From Pseudomonadota bacterium (lineage in GTDB: Bacteria > Pseudomonadota > Gammaproteobacteria > Burkholderiales > Burkholderiaceae_D), in contig JAEXJM010000020.1 of the NCBI GenBank assembly GCA_023449275.1, forward strand, positions 1-64,000: a stretch of 64,000 bases of DNA. Direction: 5' to 3'. The position numbers and the translations under genes are program-made. A model generated the notes under the pieces. The model had not been told where the DNA came from. It saw nothing but the letters and a program-made list of their open reading frames with translations, and searched no databases. Position 1 is the stretch's first letter; every line of letters starts with the position of its first letter. Positions 1 to 9,380 of the stretch are shown piece after piece.

Positions 1-1
1 G

Positions 2-955
2 GATCATGTCCAGCAGAAAAACGTGAATCTTTCCCATACCCAGACGCTCGTTCTGGACGAGGCGGACAGAATGCTGGACATGGGCTTTTTGCCTGATTTG
101 CAGCGTATCGTGAATCTGCTGCCGAAACAGAGACAGAATCTGCTTTTCTCGGCAACTTTTTCCAATGATATCAAAAAGCTGGCACAAAGCTTCATGAAAA
201 ATCCGGTCACAGTGGAAGTCGCAAGGCAGAATGCCACGGCGGAGAATGTCAAACAAACGGTATACAAGATCGTGGAAAGCGAAAAAAATGCCGCTGTTGA
301 ATTTCTCCTGAAAGACAGGAATGAAGAACAGGTTCTGATTTTTTCCAATACAAAGGCCGGGGCTTCCCGTCTGGCTAGGCAGCTTGAAAGAAAAGGTCTG
401 AAGGCTTCCGCCATTCATGGAGACAAGACACAGGCGGAAAGAATGGCGACGCTGGAAGCGTTCAAATCGGGAGACATCGATATTCTGGTTGCGACCGATG
501 TGGCTGCACGCGGTTTGCATATTGAAGAACTGCCATGTGTGATCAATTTCGATTTGCCTTTTGTGGCGGAGGATTATGTTCACCGCATCGGCAGAACGGG
601 GCGTGCCGGTTCGAAAGGGGAAGCGATTTCCCTGTATTCGGAAAAAGACGAACGCCTGTTGAAAGAAATCGAGAAACTGACCAAGCGACAATTGTCACTG
701 GAAAAGATTCCGGATTTCGGCAGCAGGCCATATCAACCGTCTGTAAAGGAAGATTCCGGTTCAGGCCGGCGTTCCGAACGTAGTCCGTACCGATCCGTCG
801 GGCTGGAAAAGAAAAGCAAGGACCCGTGGTTTGATCAACCATATGTGCCTTCGGTATCGGCAAAAAATGAAAAAGAGTCTGACAAGCCGGCCGTGAAAAC
901 AGTTAAAAAGCCCATTGCCGCTTTATTGGGCGGTTTGCCCAGGACGAAGCAATAA
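2..955 (+). CDS. rhlE: DEAD-box RNA helicase, RhlE-like (5' end outside window)
   Basis: ATP-dependent RNA helicase, probably acting on ribosome assembly or mRNA turnover in the cytoplasm. The frame is open from base 2, so the N-terminal Walker A part lies outside the window. Visible in order: motif II DEAD (in LDEADRMLDMGF), motif III SAT (LLFSATFSND), then the helicase C domain with the motif VI signature HRIGRTGRAG. A basic, Ser/Arg-rich tail of about 90 residues follows and ends with PIAALLGGLPRTKQ. A tail of this kind after the RecA folds is usual for RhlE-type proteins of Betaproteobacteria and is likely an RNA-binding extension. The subfamily is inferred from the DMGF motif and the tail. 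The DEAD-box family itself is certain. Confidence 0.9.
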   Translation, partial: DHVQQKNVNLSHTQTLVLDEADRMLDMGFLPDLQRIVNLLPKQRQNLLFSATFSNDIKKLAQSFMKNPVTVEVARQNATAENVKQTVYKIVESEKNAAVEFLLKDRNEEQVLIFSNTKAGASRLARQLERKGLKASAIHGDKTQAERMATLEAFKSGDIDILVATDVAARGLHIEELPCVINFDLPFVAEDYVHRIGRTGRAGSKGEAISLYSEKDERLLKEIEKLTKRQLSLEKIPDFGSRPYQPSVKEDSGSGRRSERSPYRSVGLEKKSKDPWFDQPYVPSVSAKNEKESDKPAVKTVKKPIAALLGGLPRTKQ

Positions 956-1016
956 AACAGGCTTTTTCCTATCCAACTCTCTGGGTAAACACGAAATCCC
1001 GAAGTAAAATAGCTGC

Positions 1017-4000
1017 ATGAAAAATACCCGTTTCGTCCATCTTCGCCTTCATTCCGAATATTCCATTGTCGATGGACTGGTCCGGATCGAGGATGTCATT
1101 GCGGCGGCTGCCCGGGATGGACAGCCTGCCATGGCATTGACCGATCTGGCCAACCTGTTCGGCCTGATCAAGTTTTACAAGGCTGCCCGGAAAAAAGGGG
1201 TCAAGCCGATCGCGGGCTGTGATGTCTGGATCACGAACGATGCGGACAGGGAAAAACCTTCCCGGCTTTTGCTGCTGGTGAAAGACAGGACGGGTTACCT
1301 GAATTTGTGCGAATTGCTGACCAGGTCCTGGCTGGAAAACCAGTGGCGTGGACGGGCGGAAGTCAGGATCGAATGGCTTGAGGAATTGTCGAAAAAGTCC
1401 GGAGACATGGGTCTGATTGCCCTGTCCGGGGCGAAACAGGGCGATATCGGTATGGCTTTCGAATCGTCCGGTGTCGAGGGTGCGGAGAAATGTGCGTTAA
1501 GATGGGCCGGTATTTTCCCGGGGAATTTTTATATTGAAATCCAGAGGACGGGCCATCTGGGGCTGGAGCAGTATTTGCGTCATGCCGTCGAGCTGGCGGA
1601 TAAATTACAGTTGCCTGTTGTTGCCACGCATCCTGTCCAGTTCCTGTCGCAGGAACAGTTTGCCGCTCATGAGGCCAGAACCTGCATTTCCGAAGGCGAG
1701 ATTCTTTCCAATAAACGACGCGCACACCGTTTCAACGAACATCAGTATTTCTATACGCAGGAAGAAATGGCGACTCTTTTTGCCGACCTTCCCGGTGCGA
1801 TCCAGAATTCCATCGAAATCGCACGTCGTTGCAATCTGGTTCTGGAACTGGGGCATCACAAATTGCCTGTTTTCCCGACTCCGGATGGCATGACACTGGA
1901 TGAATTCCTGACCAGCGAGGCGAAGCACGGGCTTGAAAAGAGGCTGGAAGAACTTTTTCCTGACGAGGAAGAAAGGAAGGCGCAGCGTCCACGCTATGAT
2001 GAACGGCTCGATTATGAAATCGGGACGATCATCAAGATGGGATTTTCCGGTTACTTTCTGATCGTGGCCGATTTTATCCGCTGGGCGAAAAACAATGGTG
2101 TGCCTGTGGGCCCGGGCCGTGGTTCAGGGGCGGGGTCGCTTGTGGCCTATTCTCTCCTGATCACCAACCTTGACCCGTTGGCGTATAACCTGATTTTCGA
2201 ACGTTTCCTGAATCCTGAGCGTGTTTCCATGCCTGACTTCGACGTGGATTTCTGCCAGCATGGACGCGACAAGGTCATCCAGTACGTCAAGGACCGGTAT
2301 GGCAAGGATGCGGTTTCCCAGATCGCCACGTTCGGTACGATGGCGGCCAAGGCGGCTGTACGTGACGTGGGACGTGTGCTGGATCTCGGCTACAACTTCT
2401 GCGATGGCATTTCCAAACTGATTCCGTTCAAGCCCGGCAAGCAGGTCACGATTGCGGAAGCGAAAAAAGAAGAGCCGATGCTGGCGGAGCGGGAAGAATC
2501 GGAAGAGGAAGTCAAACAGTTGCTGGCGCTGGCCGAACAGGTTGAAGGTATTACCCGTAATGTCGGTATGCATGCCGGGGGGGTATTGATCGCGCCGGGA
2601 AAACTGACTGACTTCTGTCCACTTTATACCCAGGGCGGTGATGCCGGGGTCGTCTCGCATTTCGACAAGAGCGATGTCGAAGCCGTCGGTCTGGTCAAGT
2701 TCGACTTTCTCGGGCTGACGACACTGACGATTCTCGATCTGGCAGTGAAGTATATCCGGCAGCTCGATCCGGCAATGGCGGATTTCAATCTGGATACCAT
2801 TCCACTGGACGACAAGGGGACGTATGACCTGCTGATCAAGGCGAAAACGGTTGCCGTGTTCCAGCTTGAAAGTCGCGGCATGCAGGGCATGCTGAAAGAC
2901 GCCAAACCTGACCGGTTTGAAGACATTATCGCACTGGTGGCGCTCTACCGTCCGGGTCCGATGGATCTGATCCCGGATTTCTGCCGCCGCAAACATGGCG
3001 AGAAATTCGAGTATCCGGATGAACGGACCAAGGGAATTCTGTCCGAGACCTATGGCATCATGGTCTATCAGGAACAGGTCATGCAGATGGCACAGGTCAT
3101 CGGTGGTTATACGCTCGGCGGTGCTGACCTGTTGCGTCGTGCGATGGGCAAAAAAGACGCGAATGAAATGGCAAGACATCGCCAGATTTTCCGTGACGGT
3201 GCCGCCAAGAATGATCTGACTCAGGAAAAAGCCGACGAAATTTTCGATTTGATGGAAAAATTCGCCGGTTATGGCTTCAACAAGTCCCATGCAGCCGCTT
3301 ATGCATTGCTGTCTTATCAGACGGCATATCTGAAAAAACACCATGCCGCCGCGTTCATGGCCGCCAATATGTCGCTCGCCATGGACGATACCGACAAGGT
3401 GAAAGTGCTTGTCGAGGATGCGGTTGAGGTATGCGGTCTGACGATACTGCCTCCGGATATCAATCATTCGGAATATTACTTTACCCCGGTGGGTGAGGCG
3501 CCCAGCGTCAGCCGGAAGCCGGTTTCAGCCATCCGATATGGTCTTGGAGCCGTGAAAGGTTCCGGCGAAAGTGCCATTGAAGCAATCGTCAATGCCAGAA
3601 AAACGAAACCCTTTACCGACTTGTTCGATTTTTGCATGCGGGTCGATAAACACCAGATCAATCGCCGGACAATTGAATCCCTGATCCGGGCAGGTGCGTT
3701 TGACGGCTTCAATGTGGACAGGGCCGTTTTGCTGGCCTCGGTCGGTCTGGCTATTGAAGCGGCGGAACAGGCAGAGGCCTCTGCCAATCAGGTCAGTCTG
3801 TTCGGTGAAGAGGAAGCGGTCATCAATACCGTCGAGTATGTGCAGGTTCCGCACTGGACGGAAAAACATAAACTGGGGGAAGAGAAGGGGGTTCTGGGAT
3901 TTTGCCTCTCAGGCCATCTTTTCAACGCATATTCGGCAGAAGCGCGGCAGTTTGCCAACACGAGAATTATCGAGCTGGAGTCTTCCCGCGATCCGAGATG

Positions 4001-4478
4001 GGTGGCAGGGGTGATTTCTGCCAACCGGACCCAGATGACCCAGCGGGGCAAGATGATGATCGTTACGCTTGACGATGGAAGTGGCACCATCGAAGTGACG
4101 GTATTTTCCGAATTGATGGAGCAGAAACGCGGAATATTGAAGGAAGATGAATTTCTCGCTGTGTTCGGGAAGGTATCGGAAGACCGGTTTTCGGGAGGCT
4201 TGCGGCTGAATGCGGACGATGCACTGGACATTCTGGAATCGAGATTGCATTTCGGCAAGCATATCGCCTTCACGTTGCCGGAAAAATTCAGTCCGGTGAA
4301 ACTGAAGGAAGTCGTTTCTCCTTACAAAAAGGAAGGTGGCATGCGTCTGGTGGCGGATTACGTTTCTCAAGGCAATAAGTGCCGAATCGATTTGGGGGCC
4401 AACTGGCTTGTCGGACCGGACGATGCATGCCTGAACGGGCTGGCACAGCAGTTTGACGACGTCAGAGTGGTTTACTGA
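1017..4478 (+). CDS. dnaE: DNA polymerase III subunit alpha
   Basis: Replicative polymerase catalytic subunit, 1153 residues (E. coli DnaE is 1160). The N-terminal PHP domain opens with FVHLRLHSEYSIVDGL. The polymerase palm carries the catalytic aspartates in PDFDVDFC (about residue 405), preceded by GPGRGSGAGSLVAYSL. Tandem helix-hairpin-helix and an OB-fold (RGKMMIVTLDDGSGTIEVTVF) follow in the C-terminal third, with the beta-clamp-binding stretch QVSLFGEEE near residue 925. The gene starts 61 bases after the helicase and overlaps the convergent glycosyltransferase gene by 7 bases at its 3' end. No domain is missing and no frameshift is visible. Confidence 0.98.
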   Translation: MKNTRFVHLRLHSEYSIVDGLVRIEDVIAAAARDGQPAMALTDLANLFGLIKFYKAARKKGVKPIAGCDVWITNDADREKPSRLLLLVKDRTGYLNLCELLTRSWLENQWRGRAEVRIEWLEELSKKSGDMGLIALSGAKQGDIGMAFESSGVEGAEKCALRWAGIFPGNFYIEIQRTGHLGLEQYLRHAVELADKLQLPVVATHPVQFLSQEQFAAHEARTCISEGEILSNKRRAHRFNEHQYFYTQEEMATLFADLPGAIQNSIEIARRCNLVLELGHHKLPVFPTPDGMTLDEFLTSEAKHGLEKRLEELFPDEEERKAQRPRYDERLDYEIGTIIKMGFSGYFLIVADFIRWAKNNGVPVGPGRGSGAGSLVAYSLLITNLDPLAYNLIFERFLNPERVSMPDFDVDFCQHGRDKVIQYVKDRYGKDAVSQIATFGTMAAKAAVRDVGRVLDLGYNFCDGISKLIPFKPGKQVTIAEAKKEEPMLAEREESEEEVKQLLALAEQVEGITRNVGMHAGGVLIAPGKLTDFCPLYTQGGDAGVVSHFDKSDVEAVGLVKFDFLGLTTLTILDLAVKYIRQLDPAMADFNLDTIPLDDKGTYDLLIKAKTVAVFQLESRGMQGMLKDAKPDRFEDIIALVALYRPGPMDLIPDFCRRKHGEKFEYPDERTKGILSETYGIMVYQEQVMQMAQVIGGYTLGGADLLRRAMGKKDANEMARHRQIFRDGAAKNDLTQEKADEIFDLMEKFAGYGFNKSHAAAYALLSYQTAYLKKHHAAAFMAANMSLAMDDTDKVKVLVEDAVEVCGLTILPPDINHSEYYFTPVGEAPSVSRKPVSAIRYGLGAVKGSGESAIEAIVNARKTKPFTDLFDFCMRVDKHQINRRTIESLIRAGAFDGFNVDRAVLLASVGLAIEAAEQAEASANQVSLFGEEEAVINTVEYVQVPHWTEKHKLGEEKGVLGFCLSGHLFNAYSAEARQFANTRIIELESSRDPRWVAGVISANRTQMTQRGKMMIVTLDDGSGTIEVTVFSELMEQKRGILKEDEFLAVFGKVSEDRFSGGLRLNADDALDILESRLHFGKHIAFTLPEKFSPVKLKEVVSPYKKEGGMRLVADYVSQGNKCRIDLGANWLVGPDDACLNGLAQQFDDVRVVY

Positions 4479-5251
4479 CCGGTTTGTTTGCTGTTTTGCC
4501 GATCCTTCTCTGCCTGATGCATCTGCCAGATTTTCAGGTAGCGATAGTAACTGCCTTCCGCGTTTGAAATCGCCAGAGCCAGGCCGTGTCCCCCATCCAG
4601 AAAACCGCCCTTGATGAGGTAGCAGCGGATGAATGCCCAGAGGCCATGTCCAAGGGCTGTGCCGACTCCCGCTTTTTTCCCCTGTTGAAATTTCTGTTCG
4701 GCCGACAATTCGGAATAACGGTCCATCGTCTGGATCACCTGGGAAAAGTTCATGAAGCTGTAATGCAGCATGGTCGAGCCCAGCTTTCTGATCTTGCCGC
4801 TGACGACAAGGCGTTCATGCACTTTATCCTCGGTAAAACGGGCTGAACCGCGTTTGAAAAGTCTGACGACATAGTCTTTCGACCAGTCGCCATGATTCAT
4901 GAATTTGCCGCAGTACCAGCCCTTGCGCAATATTTCGTAGGCGTCAGCCGGATCGGGCGAGTGGATGACGTTCATTATTTCATCCGCCAGTTCAGGGGTG
5001 ATACGTTCATCCGCGTCAATAGAAAGTATCCAGTCACCTGTCGCGGCATCGAGAGCCCGGTTTTTCTGGGGGCCGAAACCGGGCCAGTCCGTTTCGGTGA
5101 CCTTCGCTCCGAAAGATCTGGCTTTTGCAACTGTATCGTCAATACTTCCTGAATCAACTATAATCCATTCATCAGCGAATTTGACGCTATCAAGACATTC
5201 AAGAATATTGTTGCTTTCATTTTTGGTGATGAGAATGACTGATAATTTCAT
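4472..5251 (-). CDS. Family 2 glycosyltransferase, LPS core type (WaaE/KdtX-like)
   Basis: Predicted 259-residue cytoplasmic or membrane-associated GT2 enzyme. It begins MKLSVILITKNESNNI, the GT-A nucleotide-binding strand. The DxD-type metal site is in SIDADERI (about residue 90). WIIVDSGSIDDT and the C-terminal WAFIRCYLIKGGFLDG segment are typical of the WaaE/KdtX group, which adds a sugar (often beta-glucose) to inner-core heptose of LPS. I chose the ATG at 5251 rather than the longer frame from 5308 because all conserved sequence starts there. The upstream 19 codons look non-coding. It converges with dnaE and is divergent from msbA, so it is probably transcribed alone. The exact acceptor sugar cannot be read from the sequence. 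Confidence 0.85.
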   Translation of the reverse strand: MKLSVILITKNESNNILECLDSVKFADEWIIVDSGSIDDTVAKARSFGAKVTETDWPGFGPQKNRALDAATGDWILSIDADERITPELADEIMNVIHSPDPADAYEILRKGWYCGKFMNHGDWSKDYVVRLFKRGSARFTEDKVHERLVVSGKIRKLGSTMLHYSFMNFSQVIQTMDRYSELSAEQKFQQGKKAGVGTALGHGLWAFIRCYLIKGGFLDGGHGLALAISNAEGSYYRYLKIWQMHQAEKDRQNSKQTGQ

Positions 5252-5431
5252 ATGGATGGATAGCCGCCAGTTTTTCTGTGAAAAGTCATTTTTAAAAACT
5301 ATCGACATAGTTTATTCGAATTTTTTCTATAAAACAAAGATAGGCTCGCCGGTATGAAGATCAGGGTTTTGTCTTTTTTGTCGAGATTGTTTTTTGGTTT
5401 TTTCAATTGAATCGTTTTTTGGTTTCCTGCA

Positions 5432-5459
5432 TTGACAATAACAAGCATATCGGTAAATT
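5432..5459 (+). promoter_or_regulatory. Predicted sigma-70 promoter for msbA
   Basis: TTGACA at 5432-5437 and TAAATT at 5454-5459, separated by 16 bases, in an AT-rich region between two divergent genes and about 80 bases upstream of the msbA ATG. The -35 is consensus and the -10 matches 4 of 6. Confidence 0.5.
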
Positions 5460-5537
5460 GTTTTGACGATGCGGAATAAATGCAGGAAATTATCATTTTT
5501 TGCATGCCGGGCAACGCTTGCAAAACATTATGAGTTT

Positions 5538-7268
5538 ATGAAATTAACTACTTTACCCGTCAAGAGATTATGGAAGCTGGTTCTGCAATATAAGAGTCGC
5601 ATGTTGGTTGTATTGATCGGCATGTTGATTACGGCGGGAACCGAACCTTTATTCCCTATTGTTTTGAAATACATTCTGGATGATGGATTTGTCAAAAACC
5701 CAAGCTTCAGTTTCTGGCTGGTACCTCTTGTGATTGTCGGAATTTTCATTTTTAGGGGGCTTTCGACTTTCATGACCGATTACACGATGGCATGGATAAC
5801 ATCGAATCTGGTCAATAATCTCCGTGAACAGATGTATGTCCGTGTATTGAGGGTTTCGCGCGATTTTTATTCCAAGAATTCACTGGGACAGGTCGTGAAT
5901 TCGCTGATGTATGAAGCCGAACAGATCGTGGAAATGCTTCGGAATGTCATGACGTCCATGATACGGGATGTTCTTACGGTTGTCGGTTTGCTTGTTTATT
6001 TGCTGTGGCTGAACTGGCGTTTGACTCTCGTCACCATGATTATCATTCCCGTGGTTTCGTTTGTCATGAGATATGCCGGAAGGCGCTTGCGGAAATTGAG
6101 CCAGGATTACCGCAACGTCAATGCGGATCTGACCAAGCTGATCAGCGAAACGACTCGTGCATCGGAAGTCATCAAGATTTTTTCAGGTGAAGTATTTGAA
6201 GAAAACCGCTTTAAACAGTTTATCGGACAGTTGCGACGTTATTTGATGAAAATGGTGGGTACGCAGGCAGCGGTGATGCCCATTACCCAATTGGTCGTCG
6301 CCACGGGTGTTTCCATCGTCATTCTGATTGCCCTGATTCAGTCCAGCTACGATCAGACAACCGCCGGTGGGTTTGTTTCTTTCATTACTGCCATGCTGAT
6401 GATGATGCCTCCCTTGCGCCGACTTGCTGATGTCAACAGTACCCTGCAAAGAGGCATTGTCGCGACAGAATCCGTTTTCAATCTCGTCGATTCGCCTATT
6501 GAACGGCAGGACGGGATCGATCTGACGGAAAGAGTCAAAGGCAAGCTGGAATTCGACCATGTGACTTTCAGTTATGAGGGACAAAAGCAACCGGCCTTGT
6601 CCGATATCAATCTGACGATCAATCCAGGTGAGACGCTGGCGCTGGTTGGCATGTCCGGAGGAGGGAAGTCAACATTGAGTCATCTTGTACCTGAGTTTTA
6701 TGCACCGGCTTCCGGTGAAATCAGGCTGGATGGCATTCCGATCAGCACATTGTCCTTGAAGAGCCTCCGCTCACAGATAGCCATGGTGAACCAGCAAGTC
6801 GTTTTATTCGATGGAACGGTTGCCGAGAATGTGGCATATGGCGATTTCCATCCTGACCGATCCCGGATTGAAGCGGCTATCGAGGCGGCCTATCTCAAAG
6901 ACGTGATTGACCAGTTGCCGGAAGGGTTGAATTCGCCGGTCGGTGTCAATGGCATGAGTTTCTCCGGTGGGCAGCGACAACGTATTGCGATTGCCCGGGC
7001 GATTTACAAGGATGCACCTATCCTGATTCTGGATGAGGCGACTTCGGCGTTGGATACCGAATCGGAAAAGGCTGTCCAGCAAGCCCTGAATGCGCTGATG
7101 AAAGGACGGACGACGATTGTGATTGCCCACCGTCTTTCAACCATTGAACATGCGGACAGGATCGCGGTCATCACCAATGGAAAAATCGTGGAAATCGGGA
7201 CGCATGACGAACTTCTGGCCAAAAACGGCACATATTCGAATCTTTACCATTTGCAATTCAAAGAATGA
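5538..7268 (+). CDS. msbA: Lipid A export ABC transporter, ATP-binding/permease
   Basis: Half-transporter of 576 residues that flips core-lipid A across the inner membrane as a homodimer. An N-terminal type-IV ABC exporter domain with about six membrane helices (for example MLVVLIGMLITAG and VLTVVGLLVYLLWL) is followed by the nucleotide-binding domain. That domain has Walker A GMSGGGKST, signature FSGGQRQR, Walker B ILILDEATSALD and H-loop VIAHRLST. The start at 5538 is preferred over a frame-open ATG at 5463, because the intervening 25 codons are unlike the family. It overlaps waaF by 4 bases (ATGA). That places it at the head of an LPS operon and supports MsbA rather than a generic exporter. 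Confidence 0.93.
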   Translation: MKLTTLPVKRLWKLVLQYKSRMLVVLIGMLITAGTEPLFPIVLKYILDDGFVKNPSFSFWLVPLVIVGIFIFRGLSTFMTDYTMAWITSNLVNNLREQMYVRVLRVSRDFYSKNSLGQVVNSLMYEAEQIVEMLRNVMTSMIRDVLTVVGLLVYLLWLNWRLTLVTMIIIPVVSFVMRYAGRRLRKLSQDYRNVNADLTKLISETTRASEVIKIFSGEVFEENRFKQFIGQLRRYLMKMVGTQAAVMPITQLVVATGVSIVILIALIQSSYDQTTAGGFVSFITAMLMMMPPLRRLADVNSTLQRGIVATESVFNLVDSPIERQDGIDLTERVKGKLEFDHVTFSYEGQKQPALSDINLTINPGETLALVGMSGGGKSTLSHLVPEFYAPASGEIRLDGIPISTLSLKSLRSQIAMVNQQVVLFDGTVAENVAYGDFHPDRSRIEAAIEAAYLKDVIDQLPEGLNSPVGVNGMSFSGGQRQRIAIARAIYKDAPILILDEATSALDTESEKAVQQALNALMKGRTTIVIAHRLSTIEHADRIAVITNGKIVEIGTHDELLAKNGTYSNLYHLQFKE

Positions 7269-8332
7269 TACCTTCGCGCGTACTGGTCATTTCTCCCAAC
7301 TGGATCGGCGATGCCATTATGGCGCAGCCTTTGCTGCAATTGTTGAGGCGGCGTTATCCGGATGTAGTGATCGATATTCTGGCGCCCGGATGGGTCGCCC
7401 CCGTCTGGCAAGCCATGGAAGAAGTGAATCGGGTTCATGAATCCGGCTTCAGGCACGGTAAATTGCAATTGAAGGATCGCATGGCAATGGCGCGGTTTTT
7501 GAGAACATTGAATTACGATCAGGCCTATATATTGCCGAACACGCTTAAATTTGCCCTGATTCCCTGGCTGGCGAGAATTCCACGGCGAATCGGTTATCTG
7601 GGCGAGTCACGTTATGGTTTCCTGAATGTCATTCATCGTGATGACAAGCGTCACCCAAGGCCGATGATGGCTTTTTATGCGGCGCTGATAGATGAACCGG
7701 CGGGTGATATCACCGGCCGGTTCGAATCCCTTCATCCGCGTTTGCATGTCGATGAAAAAGCGATCGCCGAGGTAAAAGAAAAGCTGGATTTGGGAAAAGA
7801 CAGGCTGACGGTCGCTTTTGCTCCCGGTGCCGAGTTCGGTTCCGCAAAACGCTGGCCTGTATCGCATTTTTCAACACTGGCCCAATTGATCATTCAACGA
7901 TATCCGGAGGCGCGGATTGTTTTGCTGGGTTCCGCCAGGGATAACGAGGTCTGTAAGCCGATTCATGCCAATGTCCCCGAAACAGTGAATCTGGCCGGAA
8001 AAACCAGCCTGAAGGAAGCCATTGCACTGATTGCCGGGGTGGATATTCTGGTAACGAACGATTCGGGACTGATGCACATGGCGTCTGCCTTCGATCTGCC
8101 TGTCGTGGCGCTTTATGGCTCGACGGATTACCGGCATACGCCACCTTTTTCGAGACAGTCCCATATCATGTCGCTGGATCTTCCCTGCGCACCCTGCCAG
8201 AAAAGGGAATGTCCCCTCGGACATCACCAATGTATGGTAGAACTGATGCCCCGGATGATTTTCGAAACGGTTGAGGCTATCATTCAGAAAGTCAGACCTG
8301 AATCATTCTGGAAAACAAAACGAGATGAATAA
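7265..8332 (+). CDS. waaF: ADP-heptose:LPS heptosyltransferase II (GT9)
   Basis: GT9 enzyme of 355 residues that transfers L-glycero-D-manno-heptose to the first inner-core heptose. It starts VLVISPNWIGDAIMAQPLLQ, the N-terminal GT-B strand of the heptosyltransferase family. It contains FAPGAEFGSAKRWP and the nucleotide-sugar motif VTNDSGLMHMASAFDLPVVA followed by LYGSTDYRHTPP, as in WaaF. The CAPCQKRECPLGHHQC cysteine cluster near the C terminus is also typical of WaaF. Translationally coupled to msbA (ATGA overlap) and overlapping the next glycosyltransferase by 8 bases. Confidence 0.93.
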   Translation: MIPSRVLVISPNWIGDAIMAQPLLQLLRRRYPDVVIDILAPGWVAPVWQAMEEVNRVHESGFRHGKLQLKDRMAMARFLRTLNYDQAYILPNTLKFALIPWLARIPRRIGYLGESRYGFLNVIHRDDKRHPRPMMAFYAALIDEPAGDITGRFESLHPRLHVDEKAIAEVKEKLDLGKDRLTVAFAPGAEFGSAKRWPVSHFSTLAQLIIQRYPEARIVLLGSARDNEVCKPIHANVPETVNLAGKTSLKEAIALIAGVDILVTNDSGLMHMASAFDLPVVALYGSTDYRHTPPFSRQSHIMSLDLPCAPCQKRECPLGHHQCMVELMPRMIFETVEAIIQKVRPESFWKTKRDE

Positions 8333-9380
8333 ATTACCGGGGATTAATATCATTTTTCATTCCATTCGCCAGCAAGGGGGGATGGATCGGCATGTACTGG
8401 ATTTGATCAATGGCTTTTCGTCCAGAGGCATCCCGCTCCGGATAATCGCCCGGGTCGTGGACTGGAAGGACAAGCCGGTTTCGAATGTCGAATATATCGT
8501 TTTACCCGACCGCACGCCTTTTTCACGATTCAATAATGACCGGTTCGAGCGCACGGCCTTGCAGCATGTCAATGCAGACTGGCCCGTCATCGGGGTTTCC
8601 CGTGTTCCGGGGAAGGTCGATCTGGCTATTTCAGGCGGAACGCACAAGACACATTTGAAAGACAAGGGAAAAACGCCGGGTTTTTTTGACCGACGGGTGA
8701 TTGCCAATGAAGAAAAACTGTATGCCAATGCGAAGGTGATTGTCGCCCATTCCAGTCAGGTCAGGGATGAAATCATTCAGGAATACGGCATCCATCCTGA
8801 AAAGGTCAGAGCACTTTATCCTTCTGTCGATACCACGGCCTTCAATCTCGATGCACGGAAAAACCGTGAAGAAGTCCGGAAGAATCTGGGAATTTCTCCT
8901 GACCGGTTCGTACTGTTGTTTCCATCCAATGACCATCAGAGAAAGGGCGCACAGCTGATTCTCGATGCGATGGAAGGCATCAGCGACCGGCTGGTTCTGG
9001 CTGTTGCCGGGAAGGATCCTCTGAAAGGTTCACAGGTATTGAATCTGGGATTTTGCCAGAATATGCCTGAACTCTACGCGGCGGCCGATGCAGCCATTCT
9101 GGCTTCGGTTTACGAGCCTTTCGGACTGGTCGGGCCTGAGTCCGTTTTATGCGGGACACCAGTCTTGCTGGCCGATACGATAGGCGCGGTTGAAATTCTT
9201 TCTGAACCCGGCTGTTATTCTTTTGCACGCAACAGGGATGCTCTTCACGCATTGTTGCTGAAAATGATGGACAAATTCGATTCCGGTACTCTGGCGCTGG
9301 ATTCTCCTGAACGGTTCATTCATTATCCATATACATTCGATGCATACCTTGACGAACTTGTCCGGCTTTTGACATCATGA
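8325..9380 (+). CDS. Family 4 glycosyltransferase (LPS core)
   Basis: A 351-residue GT-B retaining glycosyltransferase. The N-terminal acceptor domain begins INIIFHSIRQQGGMDRHVLDL. The C-terminal donor domain has the GT4 EX7E motif in EPFGLVGPESVLCG, preceded by AADAAILASVY. The start chosen is the ATG at 8325, inside the end of waaF. The longer open frame from 8271 would overlap waaF by more than 60 bases without family-like sequence. It sits between waaF and a GT2 gene with short overlaps on both sides, so it is probably an outer-core hexosyltransferase of the same operon. A broken paralogue of its C-terminal third lies at 10672-10978. The sugar specificity is unknown. Confidence 0.85.
   Translation: MNKLPGINIIFHSIRQQGGMDRHVLDLINGFSSRGIPLRIIARVVDWKDKPVSNVEYIVLPDRTPFSRFNNDRFERTALQHVNADWPVIGVSRVPGKVDLAISGGTHKTHLKDKGKTPGFFDRRVIANEEKLYANAKVIVAHSSQVRDEIIQEYGIHPEKVRALYPSVDTTAFNLDARKNREEVRKNLGISPDRFVLLFPSNDHQRKGAQLILDAMEGISDRLVLAVAGKDPLKGSQVLNLGFCQNMPELYAAADAAILASVYEPFGLVGPESVLCGTPVLLADTIGAVEILSEPGCYSFARNRDALHALLLKMMDKFDSGTLALDSPERFIHYPYTFDAYLDELVRLLTS

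Noticed and set aside
1006..1016. TAAAAT just before the dnaE ATG as its -10 box
   Set aside because: Transcription would start at or after the initiation codon, and no -35 lies at the right distance. Probably chance.
2124..3467. A 447-codon open frame on the minus strand
   Set aside because: Antisense to the dnaE polymerase core. The His/Gln/Arg-rich translation matches no family.
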